Shown piece after piece: positions 36,108-45,064 of a stretch of DNA of 64,000 nucleotides. Position 1 is the stretch's first letter, and the number at the start of each line of letters is the position of its first letter. Below the pieces are notes generated by a model. That model was given only the letters and a program-made list of their open reading frames with translations, was not told the DNA's origin and ran no database searches. The stretch is from Bifidobacterium reuteri DSM 23975 (GTDB lineage: Bacteria; Actinomycetota; Actinomycetes; Actinomycetales; Bifidobacteriaceae), in contig NZ_JGZK01000008.1 in assembly GCF_000741695.1 (NCBI RefSeq), forward strand, positions 1 to 64,000. The letters are read 5' to 3'. A program made the position numbers and the translations under genes.

Positions 36108-37367
36108 ATGTCTTCCAATGAAGCGACCGCCACGGTGGGCGTCACCAACGAATCGCAGCCGAAGCTGCCCACGCGCATCGGATGGGCGCTGGTCATCGGC
36201 CCGGCCTGTTGGCTCGGCCCATACGTCGGCACATCCGTCACCCTGCTGCCCGCCAAGATCCAGCAGCTCGCCCCAAACGACAAAGTCACCCTGGTGGCCA
36301 CCTTCTCCGCAGTGGCCATGGTCGTGGCCACAATCGCCAACATCCTCGCCGGCGCGCTATCCGACATCACCCGCACCAAGCACGGCAAGCGCACCCCGTG
36401 GATCGTCATCTGCTCTATTCTCTCCGGCGTTCTGCTGTGGCTGCTGTCCGCCGCACCGAACATCCCGGTGCTGCTCGGCGTATGGGCCGTCTATCAGGCC
36501 GTGCTCAACGCCGTCGTCGCCCCGATGATCGCCCAACTGTCCGACCGCGTCGCCCCGCGTTGGCGTGGCACCATCTCCTCCTTCTATGGCATCGGCATGG
36601 CCTTCGGCAACTACGGCTCCGGCATCATCGCCTCGCAGTTCCTCGGCAACGTGGGCACCGGAATTCAAGTACTCGCCGCCTTCGCCGTAATCGGCGGCAT
36701 CCTGTCCGCCGTCATCGCCAAGGAACCCAGCAACCTCGACGAACCGCGCGCAGAGTTCAGCCTCGACACCCTGAAACAGAACTTCATGTTCCCGACCAAG
36801 AACTGCCGCGACTACTATCTGGCGCTCGCCGGCAAGATCCTCATGGTCACCGGCCAGTACGTGATCGTGGGCTACCAGCTGTACATCTTCACCGATTACA
36901 TGAAGCTCGACGACAAGGCCACCGCGGGTTCCGTCTCCATCATGTCCGTCATCCTCATGATCACCGGCATCGTGTTCTGCGCCATCGCCGGCCCGCTGGC
37001 GGACAAGTTCCACCGTCTCAAGGCACCGGTGGCCGTGACCACCATCATGCTCGGCGTGGGCGCGTTCTTCCCGTTCATCGAAGCCAAGCCGTGGACCATG
37101 CTCGCCTACGCGCTGGTGGCCGGCATCGGCATGGGCGCCTACAACGCCGTGGACGGCGCACTGAACGTGGCCGTGCTACCCGACCCGAAGACCGCAGCCA
37201 AGGATCTGGGCATCATCAACATGGCCAACACCTTGGGACAGGTCTTCGGACCGATGATCGCCGCCGGCGTGATCAACATCCTCGGCTACCGCGCCATCTT
37301 CCCGGCCGAGACCATCATCTGCGTGATCGGCGGCCTGCTGATCATGATGATCAAGCGCGTGAAGTAA
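36108..37367 (+). CDS. MFS transporter, probable arabinose/arabinoside importer
   Basis: 419 residues with 12 predicted TM segments. It has LSDITRTKHGKRTPWI in the TM2-TM3 loop, the MFS motif-A position of the GPH/SLC45-like group, and the related loop APRWRGTISSFYG. AAAGGA precedes the ATG. It is divergent from a LacI regulator and 152 bp upstream of the GH51 arabinofuranosidase gene, so it likely imports arabinose or short arabino-oligosaccharides for that cytosolic enzyme. Substrate is inferred from context only. Confidence 0.88.
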   Translation: MSSNEATATVGVTNESQPKLPTRIGWALVIGPACWLGPYVGTSVTLLPAKIQQLAPNDKVTLVATFSAVAMVVATIANILAGALSDITRTKHGKRTPWIVICSILSGVLLWLLSAAPNIPVLLGVWAVYQAVLNAVVAPMIAQLSDRVAPRWRGTISSFYGIGMAFGNYGSGIIASQFLGNVGTGIQVLAAFAVIGGILSAVIAKEPSNLDEPRAEFSLDTLKQNFMFPTKNCRDYYLALAGKILMVTGQYVIVGYQLYIFTDYMKLDDKATAGSVSIMSVILMITGIVFCAIAGPLADKFHRLKAPVAVTTIMLGVGAFFPFIEAKPWTMLAYALVAGIGMGAYNAVDGALNVAVLPDPKTAAKDLGIINMANTLGQVFGPMIAAGVINILGYRAIFPAETIICVIGGLLIMMIKRVK

Positions 37368-37519
37368 CACCTACTGTCACCCATCATCCATGAGCCAGGC
37401 TTGACGCCATACTTGCTATGAGCACAACCTGGCTCTGATGATCTTCCGGTCAACGATAACCACAATCCACAATTCCCATAACCTCGTCATTACGCACCTG
37501 CTTCATTAAGGACAGCATC

Positions 37520-39097
37520 ATGAGCGCGATACCCCAACCCAACACCACCATCTCCTCCTTCACACCCGTGGCGGATGTGCCCCGTCGCCTCTTCGGCTCG
37601 TTCGTCGAGCAATTGGGCCGAGGCGTGTACGGCGGCATCTATGAGCCGACCCATCCAACCGCCGACGAATTCGGCTTCCGCACCGACGTACTCGACCTCG
37701 TCAAGGAGCTCGGCGTCACCTGCGTGCGCTACCCGGGCGGTAACATCGTCTCCAACTACCGCTGGGAGGACGGCACCGGCCCGCGCGAGCAGCGCCCGGT
37801 GCGCCGCGAGCTGGCCTGGCACCAGACCGAAACCAACGAAGTCGGTATCGACGACTTCTATCACTGGAGCAAGAAGGCCGGCACCGAAATCATGCTCGCG
37901 GTCAACATGGGCACCCGCGGACTGCAGGAAGCGCTCGATGAGCTGGAGTACGTCAACGGCGCACCCGGTACCACGATCGCGGACCGCCGTGTAGCCAACG
38001 GCATTCCCGAACCGATGAACATCGCCATGTGGTGCATCGGCAACGAGATGGACGGCCCTTGGCAGGTGGGCCACATGACACCCGAGGAATACGCCAGCCG
38101 GGTGGAGAAGGTGGCGCACGCCATGAAGCTCGCCGAGTCCGGCCTCGAACTGGTGGCCTGCGGATCGTCAAGCGCCCAGATGCCGACGTTCGGTACATGG
38201 GAGAAGACCGTGCTCACCCGCGCGTATGAGTATCTGAGCTTCGTCTCCGCGCACGCCTATTACCATGACCACGACCACGAGTCGCACAAGCCGGAAGGCA
38301 TGCGCGAATTCCTCGCTTCCTCCGAGGATATGAAGCAGTTCATCGCCACTGTGGCATCCTGCGCCGATTATGCGCGCGAGGCCAACCATGGCAGCAAGGA
38401 CATCGCGATCTCCTTCGACGAATGGGGCGTGTGGTATCAGGACATCTGGCAGAAGCAGGAGGCTGAGTGGAAGGCGGCCGAAACCGAGGGGCTGCACACC
38501 GAACCGTGGCCTAAGGCGCCGCATCTGCTCGAAGACGTGTACACCGCGTCCGACGCGGTGGTCGAAGGCTCTCTGATGATCACCCTGCTCAAGCACTGCG
38601 ACCGCGTACGGTCCGCTTCGCGCGCACAGCTGGTCAACGTCATTGCGCCGATCATGGCGGAGGACAACGGCCCGGCATGGCGGCAAACCATCTTCTACCC
38701 GTTCGCCGAAGCCGCGAATCACGCCCACGGGGTGGCGTATGCACCTGCGATTGACGGCCCGACGTTCCACACCGAGACGTATGGCGACGTGCAGGCGCTG
38801 GAGGCCGTGGTGACTTGGGATGAGGAAACGCGCGAAGGCTTGATTCTGGCCGTGAACCGTGATCCTGACGCGGCGCACGAGCTTTCCGTTGACGTTTCCG
38901 GCCTGCCCGGCGTGGATGCCACGCGTTTTGCGGTGACGCACGCTGAGATGCTGCATGACGACGATCCGTATCGTCGCAACAGTGCCGAGAAGCCGGACGC
39001 CGTGGTACCGCAGGTGTTGAACGTGTCCGTGGATGGTGCTGTAGCCTCCTATGTGCTACCCGAGATTTCATGGTCGGCAGTGCGGTTCACGGCCTGA
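37520..39097 (+). CDS. abfA: Alpha-L-arabinofuranosidase, GH51
   Basis: 525 residues with no signal peptide, so intracellular. It removes terminal alpha-L-arabinofuranosyl groups from oligosaccharides. GH51 marks are FGSFVEQLGRGVYGGIYEP, RYPGGNIVSNYRWEDG, the acid/base E176 in CIGNEMDGPW and the nucleophile E301 in SFDEWGVWY. A C-terminal beta-sandwich follows. AAGGA precedes the ATG. Its product feeds the araBDA genes 7-10 kb away. A strong terminator follows at 39159. Confidence 0.97.
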   Translation: MSAIPQPNTTISSFTPVADVPRRLFGSFVEQLGRGVYGGIYEPTHPTADEFGFRTDVLDLVKELGVTCVRYPGGNIVSNYRWEDGTGPREQRPVRRELAWHQTETNEVGIDDFYHWSKKAGTEIMLAVNMGTRGLQEALDELEYVNGAPGTTIADRRVANGIPEPMNIAMWCIGNEMDGPWQVGHMTPEEYASRVEKVAHAMKLAESGLELVACGSSSAQMPTFGTWEKTVLTRAYEYLSFVSAHAYYHDHDHESHKPEGMREFLASSEDMKQFIATVASCADYAREANHGSKDIAISFDEWGVWYQDIWQKQEAEWKAAETEGLHTEPWPKAPHLLEDVYTASDAVVEGSLMITLLKHCDRVRSASRAQLVNVIAPIMAEDNGPAWRQTIFYPFAEAANHAHGVAYAPAIDGPTFHTETYGDVQALEAVVTWDEETREGLILAVNRDPDAAHELSVDVSGLPGVDATRFAVTHAEMLHDDDPYRRNSAEKPDAVVPQVLNVSVDGAVASYVLPEISWSAVRFTA

Positions 39098-39158
39098 TCT
39101 CAAGGAAGTTCCGTCTCGGCCCCTGCCCGTATAGGATTGCGGAGTAATACCGGTTCCT

Positions 39159-39199
39159 CAGGCTCATGTCGGCTTGCAACCCGGCATGAGCCTGTTTTT
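39159..39199 (+). terminator. Rho-independent terminator after abfA
   Basis: caggctcatg (39159-39168) pairs with catgagcctg (39185-39194), extended by GG/CC inside, then TTTTTAT. Classic form. Confidence 0.9.
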
Positions 39200-39228
39200 A
39201 TGAATCCAGGGCCTAAGGAGCAGGATAT

Positions 39229-40089
39229 ATGGCTTTCCAGGAGACGGTGACGCTGCACGACGGCACTGCGATGCCGAGGCTGGGTATGGGCACGTGGCAT
39301 CTGGCCGAGGGGCGGCGGTCCGAGCGGCAGGAGGTTGGGGCATTGCAGGCCGGTCTTGACGCCGGGCTGACGCTGATTGACACGGCCGAGATGTACGCCG
39401 ACGGACGCGCGGAGTCGCTGGTAGGGCGGGCGATTGCGGGGCGTGACCGGTCGCGGCTGTTTCTGGTCTCCAAGGTCTACCCGCACAATGCCGGACGTCG
39501 CCACCTGCGCCACAGTCTGGAGGCCTCGCTGCGGCGTCTTGGCACCGATTATCTGGACATGTACCTGCTGCACTGGCGTGGTTCGGTGCCACTGGCCGAG
39601 ACCGTGGAATGCATGGAACAGGCCAAGTCGGACGGGTTGATCCGCAACTGGGGCGTGTCGAACTTCGACACCGCCGACATGCGTGAACTGTTCGACGTTC
39701 CGGGCGGCGATGCCTGTGCGGTGAACCAGGACCTGTATCATCTCGGCTCGCGCGGCGTGGAATACGATCTTCTGCCGTGGATGGACGCACATCAGGTGCC
39801 GCTGATGGCGTACTGCCCGCTGGCGCAGGCGGGTCGATTGCACGACAGGCTGCTCGGCTCGCCCGTGGTACGTTCGATTGCCGCGGCACATGGTGTGGAA
39901 CCGATGCAGGTGCTGCTCGCGTTCGTGCTGCGACGCCCCGATACAATTGCGATTCCTTGCAGCGGCAGCGCCGGGCATGTGCTTGACAATCTCAAGGCAC
40001 TCGACATCACGCTCGGCGAGGATGAACTCGCGGCGCTGGACGACGCATTCCCCGCGCCGACCAGCAAAGAGCCGCTCGACATGGAGTAA
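39229..40089 (+). CDS. Aldo/keto reductase
   Basis: 286 residues, cytosolic NADPH enzyme. The tetrad is D51 and Y56 (LIDTAEMYADG), K82 (VSKVYP) and H115 (YLLHWRG). The C-terminal cofactor segment AIPCSGSAGHVLDNLKAL replaces the usual IPKS/IPGS form. AAGGAG precedes the ATG, only about 30 bp after the abfA terminator. Substrate unknown. It is one of three AKRs in this window (2658, 39229, 62224). Confidence 0.9.
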   Translation: MAFQETVTLHDGTAMPRLGMGTWHLAEGRRSERQEVGALQAGLDAGLTLIDTAEMYADGRAESLVGRAIAGRDRSRLFLVSKVYPHNAGRRHLRHSLEASLRRLGTDYLDMYLLHWRGSVPLAETVECMEQAKSDGLIRNWGVSNFDTADMRELFDVPGGDACAVNQDLYHLGSRGVEYDLLPWMDAHQVPLMAYCPLAQAGRLHDRLLGSPVVRSIAAAHGVEPMQVLLAFVLRRPDTIAIPCSGSAGHVLDNLKALDITLGEDELAALDDAFPAPTSKEPLDME

Positions 40090-40220
40090 GGCTCCGACAC
40101 CGCGATACCGCGCACTTAAAGAACGGATAATCCGCCTTCGCCTATCAGTTCGGCGTGAGCGGATGCTGCGCCGAGCCGCGTCCACCCAATCACCCGACAT
40201 GTCCTGGACATAACCGACTG

Positions 40221-40422
40221 TTCTGGGCATAACCAGACCGCACACCCCACCCCATCACGGATTCTGGGCATACACGCATCATTTATTCTGGGCACAACCG
40301 TGTCATTACGCACATTCTGGGCATAGACGTATCACTAGGGGGCCGTTTCCGTCGTCCTCGTGATACGTCTATGCCCAGAACAGGATTCGACAAGCCACTG
40401 ATATACCGTATATGCCCAGAAC
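40221..40422. repeat. ~200-bp TTCTGGGCAT element, copy A
   Basis: Four direct TTCTGGGCAT motifs (40221, 40262, 40287, 40315) and two inverted ones (ending near 40380 and 40421). TTCTGGGCATAGACGTATCAC and its perfect complement (40360-40380) form a 21-bp stem. Nearly the same sequence lies at 52271-52471. It abuts the ribosome site of the HAD gene. The gap from 40090 holds nothing else. Confidence 0.85.
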
Positions 40423-40438
40423 AGGAGGGCGGGTGGAC

Positions 40439-41050
40439 ATGGTCAACGACGTGATCTTTGATTTCTGCGGTGTGCTGGTCGATTGGCAGCCGCGCCGCGC
40501 GTTGGAGGGGTTGTTCCCTGAGAAGGACGTTGCAGCGTTCTTTGCCGATGACGATCGCTGTGGATTCATGTATTTCGACGATCTGCACGATCGCGGTACG
40601 GACTATTCCGAACTGCTGCCCGCATACGAGGAGGAATACGGCACGCAATTGGGCCGGATGATGCGAGTCTATGCGGCACATATCGATCGCACGCTGGTCG
40701 GCCCGATGCCCGGCATGCCGGAGCTACTGGCCGACCTGCAGCATCAAGGCGTCCACATCTGGGGGCTGACCAACTGGGGGCGGGACACATGGCCCGTCAT
40801 GGCCAGCCGATTCCCGGAGCTCATCAGGGCATTGGACGGCGTCGTCGTCTCCGGCCGCGACGGCAATGGCACCGCCAAACCGGATGAGGCGTTCTTCGAC
40901 CTCGCAATCGAACGGTTCGGCGTGGACCGCGCGTCCACATTGTTCGTGGACGATTCCCCATACAACATCGACGGCGCGCAGGTCGCAGGATTGCCGGCCA
41001 TCCGATTCGTTGATGCCGCCGGGGTGCGCACCCGGGTCATGGAAGCGTAG
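40439..41050 (+). CDS. HAD-superfamily phosphatase (YihX-like)
   Basis: 203 residues, cytosolic. Motif I is FDFCGVLVDW (nucleophile Asp, with Cys-Gly replacing the common LxGV/DxD), motif II is GLTNWG, and motif III/IV is KPDEAFFDLAIERFGV then LFVDDSPYNIDGA. It probably dephosphorylates a sugar phosphate or similar small metabolite. AGGAGGG (40423-40429) fits the ATG at 40439. This Shine-Dalgarno touches the end of repeat copy A, so the repeat likely supplies the promoter or leader. Confidence 0.88.
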   Translation: MVNDVIFDFCGVLVDWQPRRALEGLFPEKDVAAFFADDDRCGFMYFDDLHDRGTDYSELLPAYEEEYGTQLGRMMRVYAAHIDRTLVGPMPGMPELLADLQHQGVHIWGLTNWGRDTWPVMASRFPELIRALDGVVVSGRDGNGTAKPDEAFFDLAIERFGVDRASTLFVDDSPYNIDGAQVAGLPAIRFVDAAGVRTRVMEA

Positions 41051-41333
41051 CGTATCGAAACACTACGCAAGCGGCCCAGTCTCCGAAAGCACATTCCGCG
41101 AGCCTGCCATATCAATTCCGTGAGCCGGACGCGCCCGGTCCGCGAGTCGGACGCCGATTGCGGCGGCCGACCACCATGTTCTAGCATGAACCCTCGGTTC
41201 ATAAATGTCCACATTACGGACTTTATCATTCACATAATGAACATATAACCGGTGACCGCTGAAGGGGCGGCCGACCGCGGCACGTAACTGAGCGCCCGCG
41301 GCCAAGAGGATATCAGGGTGGCGGAGGGTAATC

Positions 41334-41903
41334 ATGGTCGCGTTTTCTCTGACGGCCAACAATGAAATCGGCCAGCAGGCCGTGTGGAAAGCGGTCCCGT
41401 TGGGCCGTCTCGAATTCCCACAGGTAAGCGAACCGTATGACGGCGCATTCGATGACGATTTCTGGCCGAGCAGGCATAAGGAATACAACCGGCTCGAATG
41501 GGACGCGATGGACTGGAACGCGGTTCGCAGTCAGATGGATTTGGCGTCAGAACAGCTGGAAAAGCACCCTGAGGCATCACCCGAGCTGGAATTCGATGTT
41601 CCTTCGGTGCGGGAGCGCACATTTCTGGAGATGTGGTTCGGCTACGGCGATCCGAGTGTCGAAGCCACGGCCATCAGCGGCGAGCGCTCCGGAGGCACCG
41701 GGCAGGAAGACGCGGCAAACCAGAACGCGCCCGAATCCAAACCGACACGGTATCGCGTCGGCTACGGACAGCATCGCATCTGCGCGTACGCCGACTACCC
41801 GATGGGCACGCGAGACCGCAGTCTGATGCGGATTCCTGTATCGGGATTCCTGCCGACCGGTCCCCTCTCCCCTGATACACTCATACCCGTGCTCACACAC
41901 TGA
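41334..41903 (+). CDS. Unknown protein
   Basis: 189 residues; I do not recognise a family. It is soluble, acidic and rich in Trp/Glu/Asp, with no signal peptide or TM. A middle part (RTFLEMWFGYGDPSVEATAIS) and a Gly/Gln/Asn-rich linker precede a C-terminal part (YGQHRICAYADYPMGTRD). GCGGAGGG before the ATG supports translation. It is 54 bp upstream of the rRNA methyltransferase gene and may be cotranscribed with it. Confidence 0.6.
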   Translation: MVAFSLTANNEIGQQAVWKAVPLGRLEFPQVSEPYDGAFDDDFWPSRHKEYNRLEWDAMDWNAVRSQMDLASEQLEKHPEASPELEFDVPSVRERTFLEMWFGYGDPSVEATAISGERSGGTGQEDAANQNAPESKPTRYRVGYGQHRICAYADYPMGTRDRSLMRIPVSGFLPTGPLSPDTLIPVLTH

Positions 41904-41956
41904 CAAAGGCCAATAAAGGGTGAGCCGGATGCGATAGACGAACAGGACATGACGCT

Positions 41957-43471
41957 ATGAAGACGAACAGAACACACCCACGTGCCGTGGTTACCGCAAA
42001 GGCCGCGCGCTCGATCGAAGAGGGACATCCCTGGGTGTACGAGGGCGAAGTGAGGCGATTCGAGCTGCCTTCAGGCGATTCATGGGACAATAACGGTTCG
42101 CTCAAGCCCGGAGCGTGGGATTCGACCGGCTCCGGAGAGGCAGCGGATTCCGCACAATCCGCGGATCCCGCTCAATCCGAGCAATCCGCACAATCCGCAC
42201 GGCGGCAGCGCCCCGCCAACGACTTCCGCGAGCGCCGTCGGCGCAAGGAACTCCTCAATGCACCCCAGACCGAGGACGAGATCATTCCGTTCGAGGCCCT
42301 GCCTGACGGCTCGATTGTGGACGTGGTGAGCCTCAAGGGCTCGTATCTCGGCACCGGCCTGCTGTCCCGGCACAGTCGCATCCGCGTGCGACTGGTGACG
42401 CGCAACGCCAACGATGACTTCTCCCCCGCGTTCTGGGAGCGCAAGGTTCGCTGGGCATGGGAGTATCGCAAAACCGTGATGGGCGACGATGCGCATGCCT
42501 GCCGCGTGATCTTCTCCGAAGCCGACGAGTTCCCCGGTCTGATTGTGGACCGGTTCAACGATGTGCTCGTCACTCAGACGTTGTCCGCCGGCATGGAACG
42601 CCTCAAGCCCGTGGTCTTCTCGGCACTGATCAAAGTATTTGCCGAAGACGGGGTGTCGCTGCGCGGCATCTACGAGCGCAATGATGTCGCCACGCGCTCT
42701 CTGGAAGGACTGGAACAGACGACCGGCTGGTGGTCGCCGCAATCAGACGATGACAGTGCCGGCGACACTGTAGACGCTGCCGCTCATACCGACGCTGCCG
42801 ATTCAGACCTGACCGTCACCGACATCACCGAGAACGGCGTCAGGTATCACGTCGATTTCGCGAACGGCCAGAAGACGGGATTCTTCCTCGACCAGAAGTA
42901 CAACCGCAGGGCCGTGGCTCGATTGGCACAAGGGCGGCGCGTACTCGACTGCTGCACGCATACCGGCTCCTTCGCCCTCAACGCGGCGCTCGGCGGCGCG
43001 GAATTCGTGCGCGCGGTGGATGTATCCGAAACCGCCATCGACATGGCCCGGGAGAACGCACGGCTCAACGGGCCGGATGTCGCAGGTCGCATGGACTTCA
43101 CCGTCGCCAATATCTTCGATCTGCTGCCCGAGCTAGAGCGCACGCGCAACCCCGAGCATTTCGACTTCATCATCCTCGATCCGCCCGCATTCACCAAGAG
43201 CCGCAGAACCATCGGCTCAGCCGAACGAGGCTACCGCGAAATCAATTATCGGGCGATGCGCATCTTGCCGCGCGGCGGCTATCTGGCGACCTGCTCCTGC
43301 TCGCATTTCATGGATCACGAACGGTTCAAGCGCATGATCGCCGAAGCGGCGCAGGATGCCGGCGTGCGCCTGCGGCAGATCGAGGAACGCCAGCAGGCAC
43401 CGGATCATCCGATTGTCTGGGGCGTGCCGGAGACCGACTATCTCAAGTGCTTCCTGTTCCAGGTGGTGTGA
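41957..43471 (+). CDS. RlmI-type 23S rRNA cytosine C5-methyltransferase
   Basis: 504 residues, longer than the usual ~400. N-terminal PUA-like part (HPWVYEGEVRRFE and later DGSIVDVVSLKGSYLGTG), then a Rossmann methyltransferase: VLDCCTHTGSFALNAALGG for SAM, catalytic-region FDFIILDPPAFTKSR, and ATCSCSHF. Two insertions explain the length: a Ser/Gln/Ala repeat (about 45-75, SAQSADPAQSEQSAQSAR) inside the PUA domain and an Asp/Ala-rich one (about 255-285). The call is to the RlmI/RlmK family; the exact rRNA position is inferred. Confidence 0.88.
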   Translation: MKTNRTHPRAVVTAKAARSIEEGHPWVYEGEVRRFELPSGDSWDNNGSLKPGAWDSTGSGEAADSAQSADPAQSEQSAQSARRQRPANDFRERRRRKELLNAPQTEDEIIPFEALPDGSIVDVVSLKGSYLGTGLLSRHSRIRVRLVTRNANDDFSPAFWERKVRWAWEYRKTVMGDDAHACRVIFSEADEFPGLIVDRFNDVLVTQTLSAGMERLKPVVFSALIKVFAEDGVSLRGIYERNDVATRSLEGLEQTTGWWSPQSDDDSAGDTVDAAAHTDAADSDLTVTDITENGVRYHVDFANGQKTGFFLDQKYNRRAVARLAQGRRVLDCCTHTGSFALNAALGGAEFVRAVDVSETAIDMARENARLNGPDVAGRMDFTVANIFDLLPELERTRNPEHFDFIILDPPAFTKSRRTIGSAERGYREINYRAMRILPRGGYLATCSCSHFMDHERFKRMIAEAAQDAGVRLRQIEERQQAPDHPIVWGVPETDYLKCFLFQVV

Positions 43472-43557
43472 CCTGCCGCACGTACGAAACAGCAGTAACC
43501 GAGCCGATGCGGCAATTGCTGCACCACAACTCAAAGCTCTCTGAGCTACTGCTGAAG

Positions 43558-43875
43558 CTACTGCTGATCCCGCATCGCGCGCATTCGCCGCTCCTCGTAG
43601 TCGTTCCACTCCCTTTTGCCCGCAGCCAGCAGCTCTCCGGACGTGGCGATATCCTCCATGACCTGTTCGCAACGACGTGAGGTACGTTGCAATGAATCAA
43701 CAATCTGCGTTGCGGCATCGGAACCGACGTCAAGCGCCTTCGCCTCGGCTATGAGACGCTGGCGCATGGCATCGAGCTGGGCGGCACGACCCCTGAATTC
43801 CTCAAGGATGGCCTCCGGATCACCGAGCGCAAGCAGTCTCATCCACCTATCAGACAGCTGCTCGCCATCTTCCAT
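43558..43875 (-). CDS. Small helical charged protein, last gene of the T7-like cluster
   Basis: 105 residues from ATG 43875 (AAAGGTAGG upstream). A GTG at 43920 that overlaps the upstream stop (GTGA) would give 120. It is almost wholly helical, acidic then basic (EERRMRAMRDQQ at the end), with no TM. I find no named family. Position and style fit an accessory or substrate of the FtsK-like ATPase encoded upstream. Confidence 0.65.
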   Translation of the reverse strand: MEDGEQLSDRWMRLLALGDPEAILEEFRGRAAQLDAMRQRLIAEAKALDVGSDAATQIVDSLQRTSRRCEQVMEDIATSGELLAAGKREWNDYEERRMRAMRDQQ

Positions 43876-43916
43876 ATCGCCTACCTTTCGTTCCGCCGAC
43901 TTCGCGCATATCCCAA

Positions 43917-44183
43917 TCACATGCCGAGCCGACGACTATACTCCTTGGCCTTCTGGGCACCGTCACGAAGATTGACGGCGAGCATATGCAGATCATCAGC
44001 CGTATTGCTCAACGCAGACAAGGCCGATACAAACGAAGGCGCCGGCACGTCCTTAATCTCCGCATTCACACGATGGGCGAACGACGTAAAGGCCCGCTCC
44101 AGCAGAATGACGGTCTGCATATCGGCTTCGGCATCGGCCCTCATCTGCTCGAGCATCTTCTGGCGATCCTGAATCAAGCTCAT
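43917..44183 (-). CDS. Small helical-hairpin protein (T7-like cluster)
   Basis: 88 residues. Two long helices are separated by a turn near KDVPAPSFVS, the size and shape of WXG100/ESX proteins but without WxG. It ends AKEYSRRLGM, not a YxxxD/E motif. GAAGGTCTT precedes the ATG. It lies in a run of five small genes behind the FtsK-like gene. Confidence 0.7.
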   Translation of the reverse strand: MSLIQDRQKMLEQMRADAEADMQTVILLERAFTSFAHRVNAEIKDVPAPSFVSALSALSNTADDLHMLAVNLRDGAQKAKEYSRRLGM

Positions 44184-44247
44184 AAGACCTTCCCGACTAT
44201 TTCAATCCCACGATTACAAACAACCGAAAAATGCAATAAACTCTGTT

Positions 44248-44454
44248 TCAGCAAGATTCAAGGCATCCAAACACTCCACGATACTGAGCTCGGACATTCT
44301 CGAGTAACGCAACGTAGTCTTTGTCACCGCCATATACGTCGTAGAGTGTATTGATGTTGCTCTCGACGGATTTATACCTATCGTCGATAACTTCATACTG
44401 CGCATGAACCTGATCCTTCACGCCCTGCAGATATGCACGCAAATCATCATCCAT
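44248..44454 (-). CDS. Very small helical protein with C-terminal cysteines (T7-like cluster)
   Basis: 68 residues, GAGGGAA before the ATG. It is helical (DLRAYLQGVKDQVHAQYEVIDD), with a short Asp/Gly turn (VYGGDKDY) and a Cys pair near the end (GCLESC). Family unknown. Coding status rests on operon position and ribosome site. Confidence 0.6.
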   Translation of the reverse strand: MDDDLRAYLQGVKDQVHAQYEVIDDRYKSVESNINTLYDVYGGDKDYVALLENVRAQYRGVFGCLESC

Positions 44455-44467
44455 ATCATTCCCTCAA

Positions 44468-44731
44468 TCAGAGTTGTTCGAGGCGCGAGTAATACGAATC
44501 CATCTTCGATTTCGCCTCAAGCAGAGCGCTGACCACAGTCTGTAATCCGCTCGCCGCATTGTCTAGGATGGCCGCGGCGCGTTCTCCCGTGGCGCTGCCG
44601 CTCAGCTGACTGTTGACTTCGGCAGCGAGCCGCTCAAGCTCTTCCTGCACTTTTTGCGTATCGCCAGCACCGCTGAGCGTCTGATCCGCAATCTGCTTGA
44701 GTACATCTTTCTTATCTTGATACATTCCCAT
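44468..44731 (-). CDS. WXG100-like small protein with LSG turn and YxxxE tail
   Basis: 87 residues. A helix, then SQLSGSATGE (L43-S44-G45) where WXG100 proteins have WxG, then a second helix ending SYYSRLEQL, which contains YxxxE, the form of the type VII secretion signal YxxxD/E. AAGGAAC precedes the ATG. Probably a secreted substrate or partner of the 83-aa protein encoded next upstream. Confidence 0.72.
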   Translation of the reverse strand: MGMYQDKKDVLKQIADQTLSGAGDTQKVQEELERLAAEVNSQLSGSATGERAAAILDNAASGLQTVVSALLEAKSKMDSYYSRLEQL

Positions 44732-44790
44732 AACTTGTTCCTTTCCTTACAGCGTGTATGGAGAGACCTATCTGTCGCATCACTGTCGCA

Positions 44791-45042
44791 TCACAAGCCG
44801 TCGCGCATTTGCGCCAACTGCTCCTTGGCCTGATACACGGTCTCGCCGGCTTGGGAATATAAGTCACGCGCGGTAGCCGCGCTGTCGATGAATCCTTGAA
44901 CATCGCCGCTTCGCGCGCCGCTAAACGCCTCACTCAACGCGCGAAGATTATTCTGCAAGTTCACCTGATCTTCGACGAGAATCTTGTTATATTGCTCCAA
45001 TTGGGAAACATAGCTATCGATAAGCTGGATGATTTCATCCAT
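44791..45042 (-). CDS. WXG100-like small protein with FSG turn and YxxxE tail
   Basis: 83 residues from ATG 45042 (AAAGGA seven bases upstream; a TTG at 45048 is less likely). Helix 1, turn AFSGARSGD (F40-S41-G42 in place of WxG), helix 2 ending in VYQAKEQL with YxxxE. It follows the FtsK-like gene by 22 bp, as esx genes often sit next to eccC. I infer a secreted ESX-like dimer partner. Confidence 0.74.
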   Translation of the reverse strand: MDEIIQLIDSYVSQLEQYNKILVEDQVNLQNNLRALSEAFSGARSGDVQGFIDSAATARDLYSQAGETVYQAKEQLAQMRDGL

Positions 45043-45064
45043 ATACAATCCTTTCCGCTGCGGT

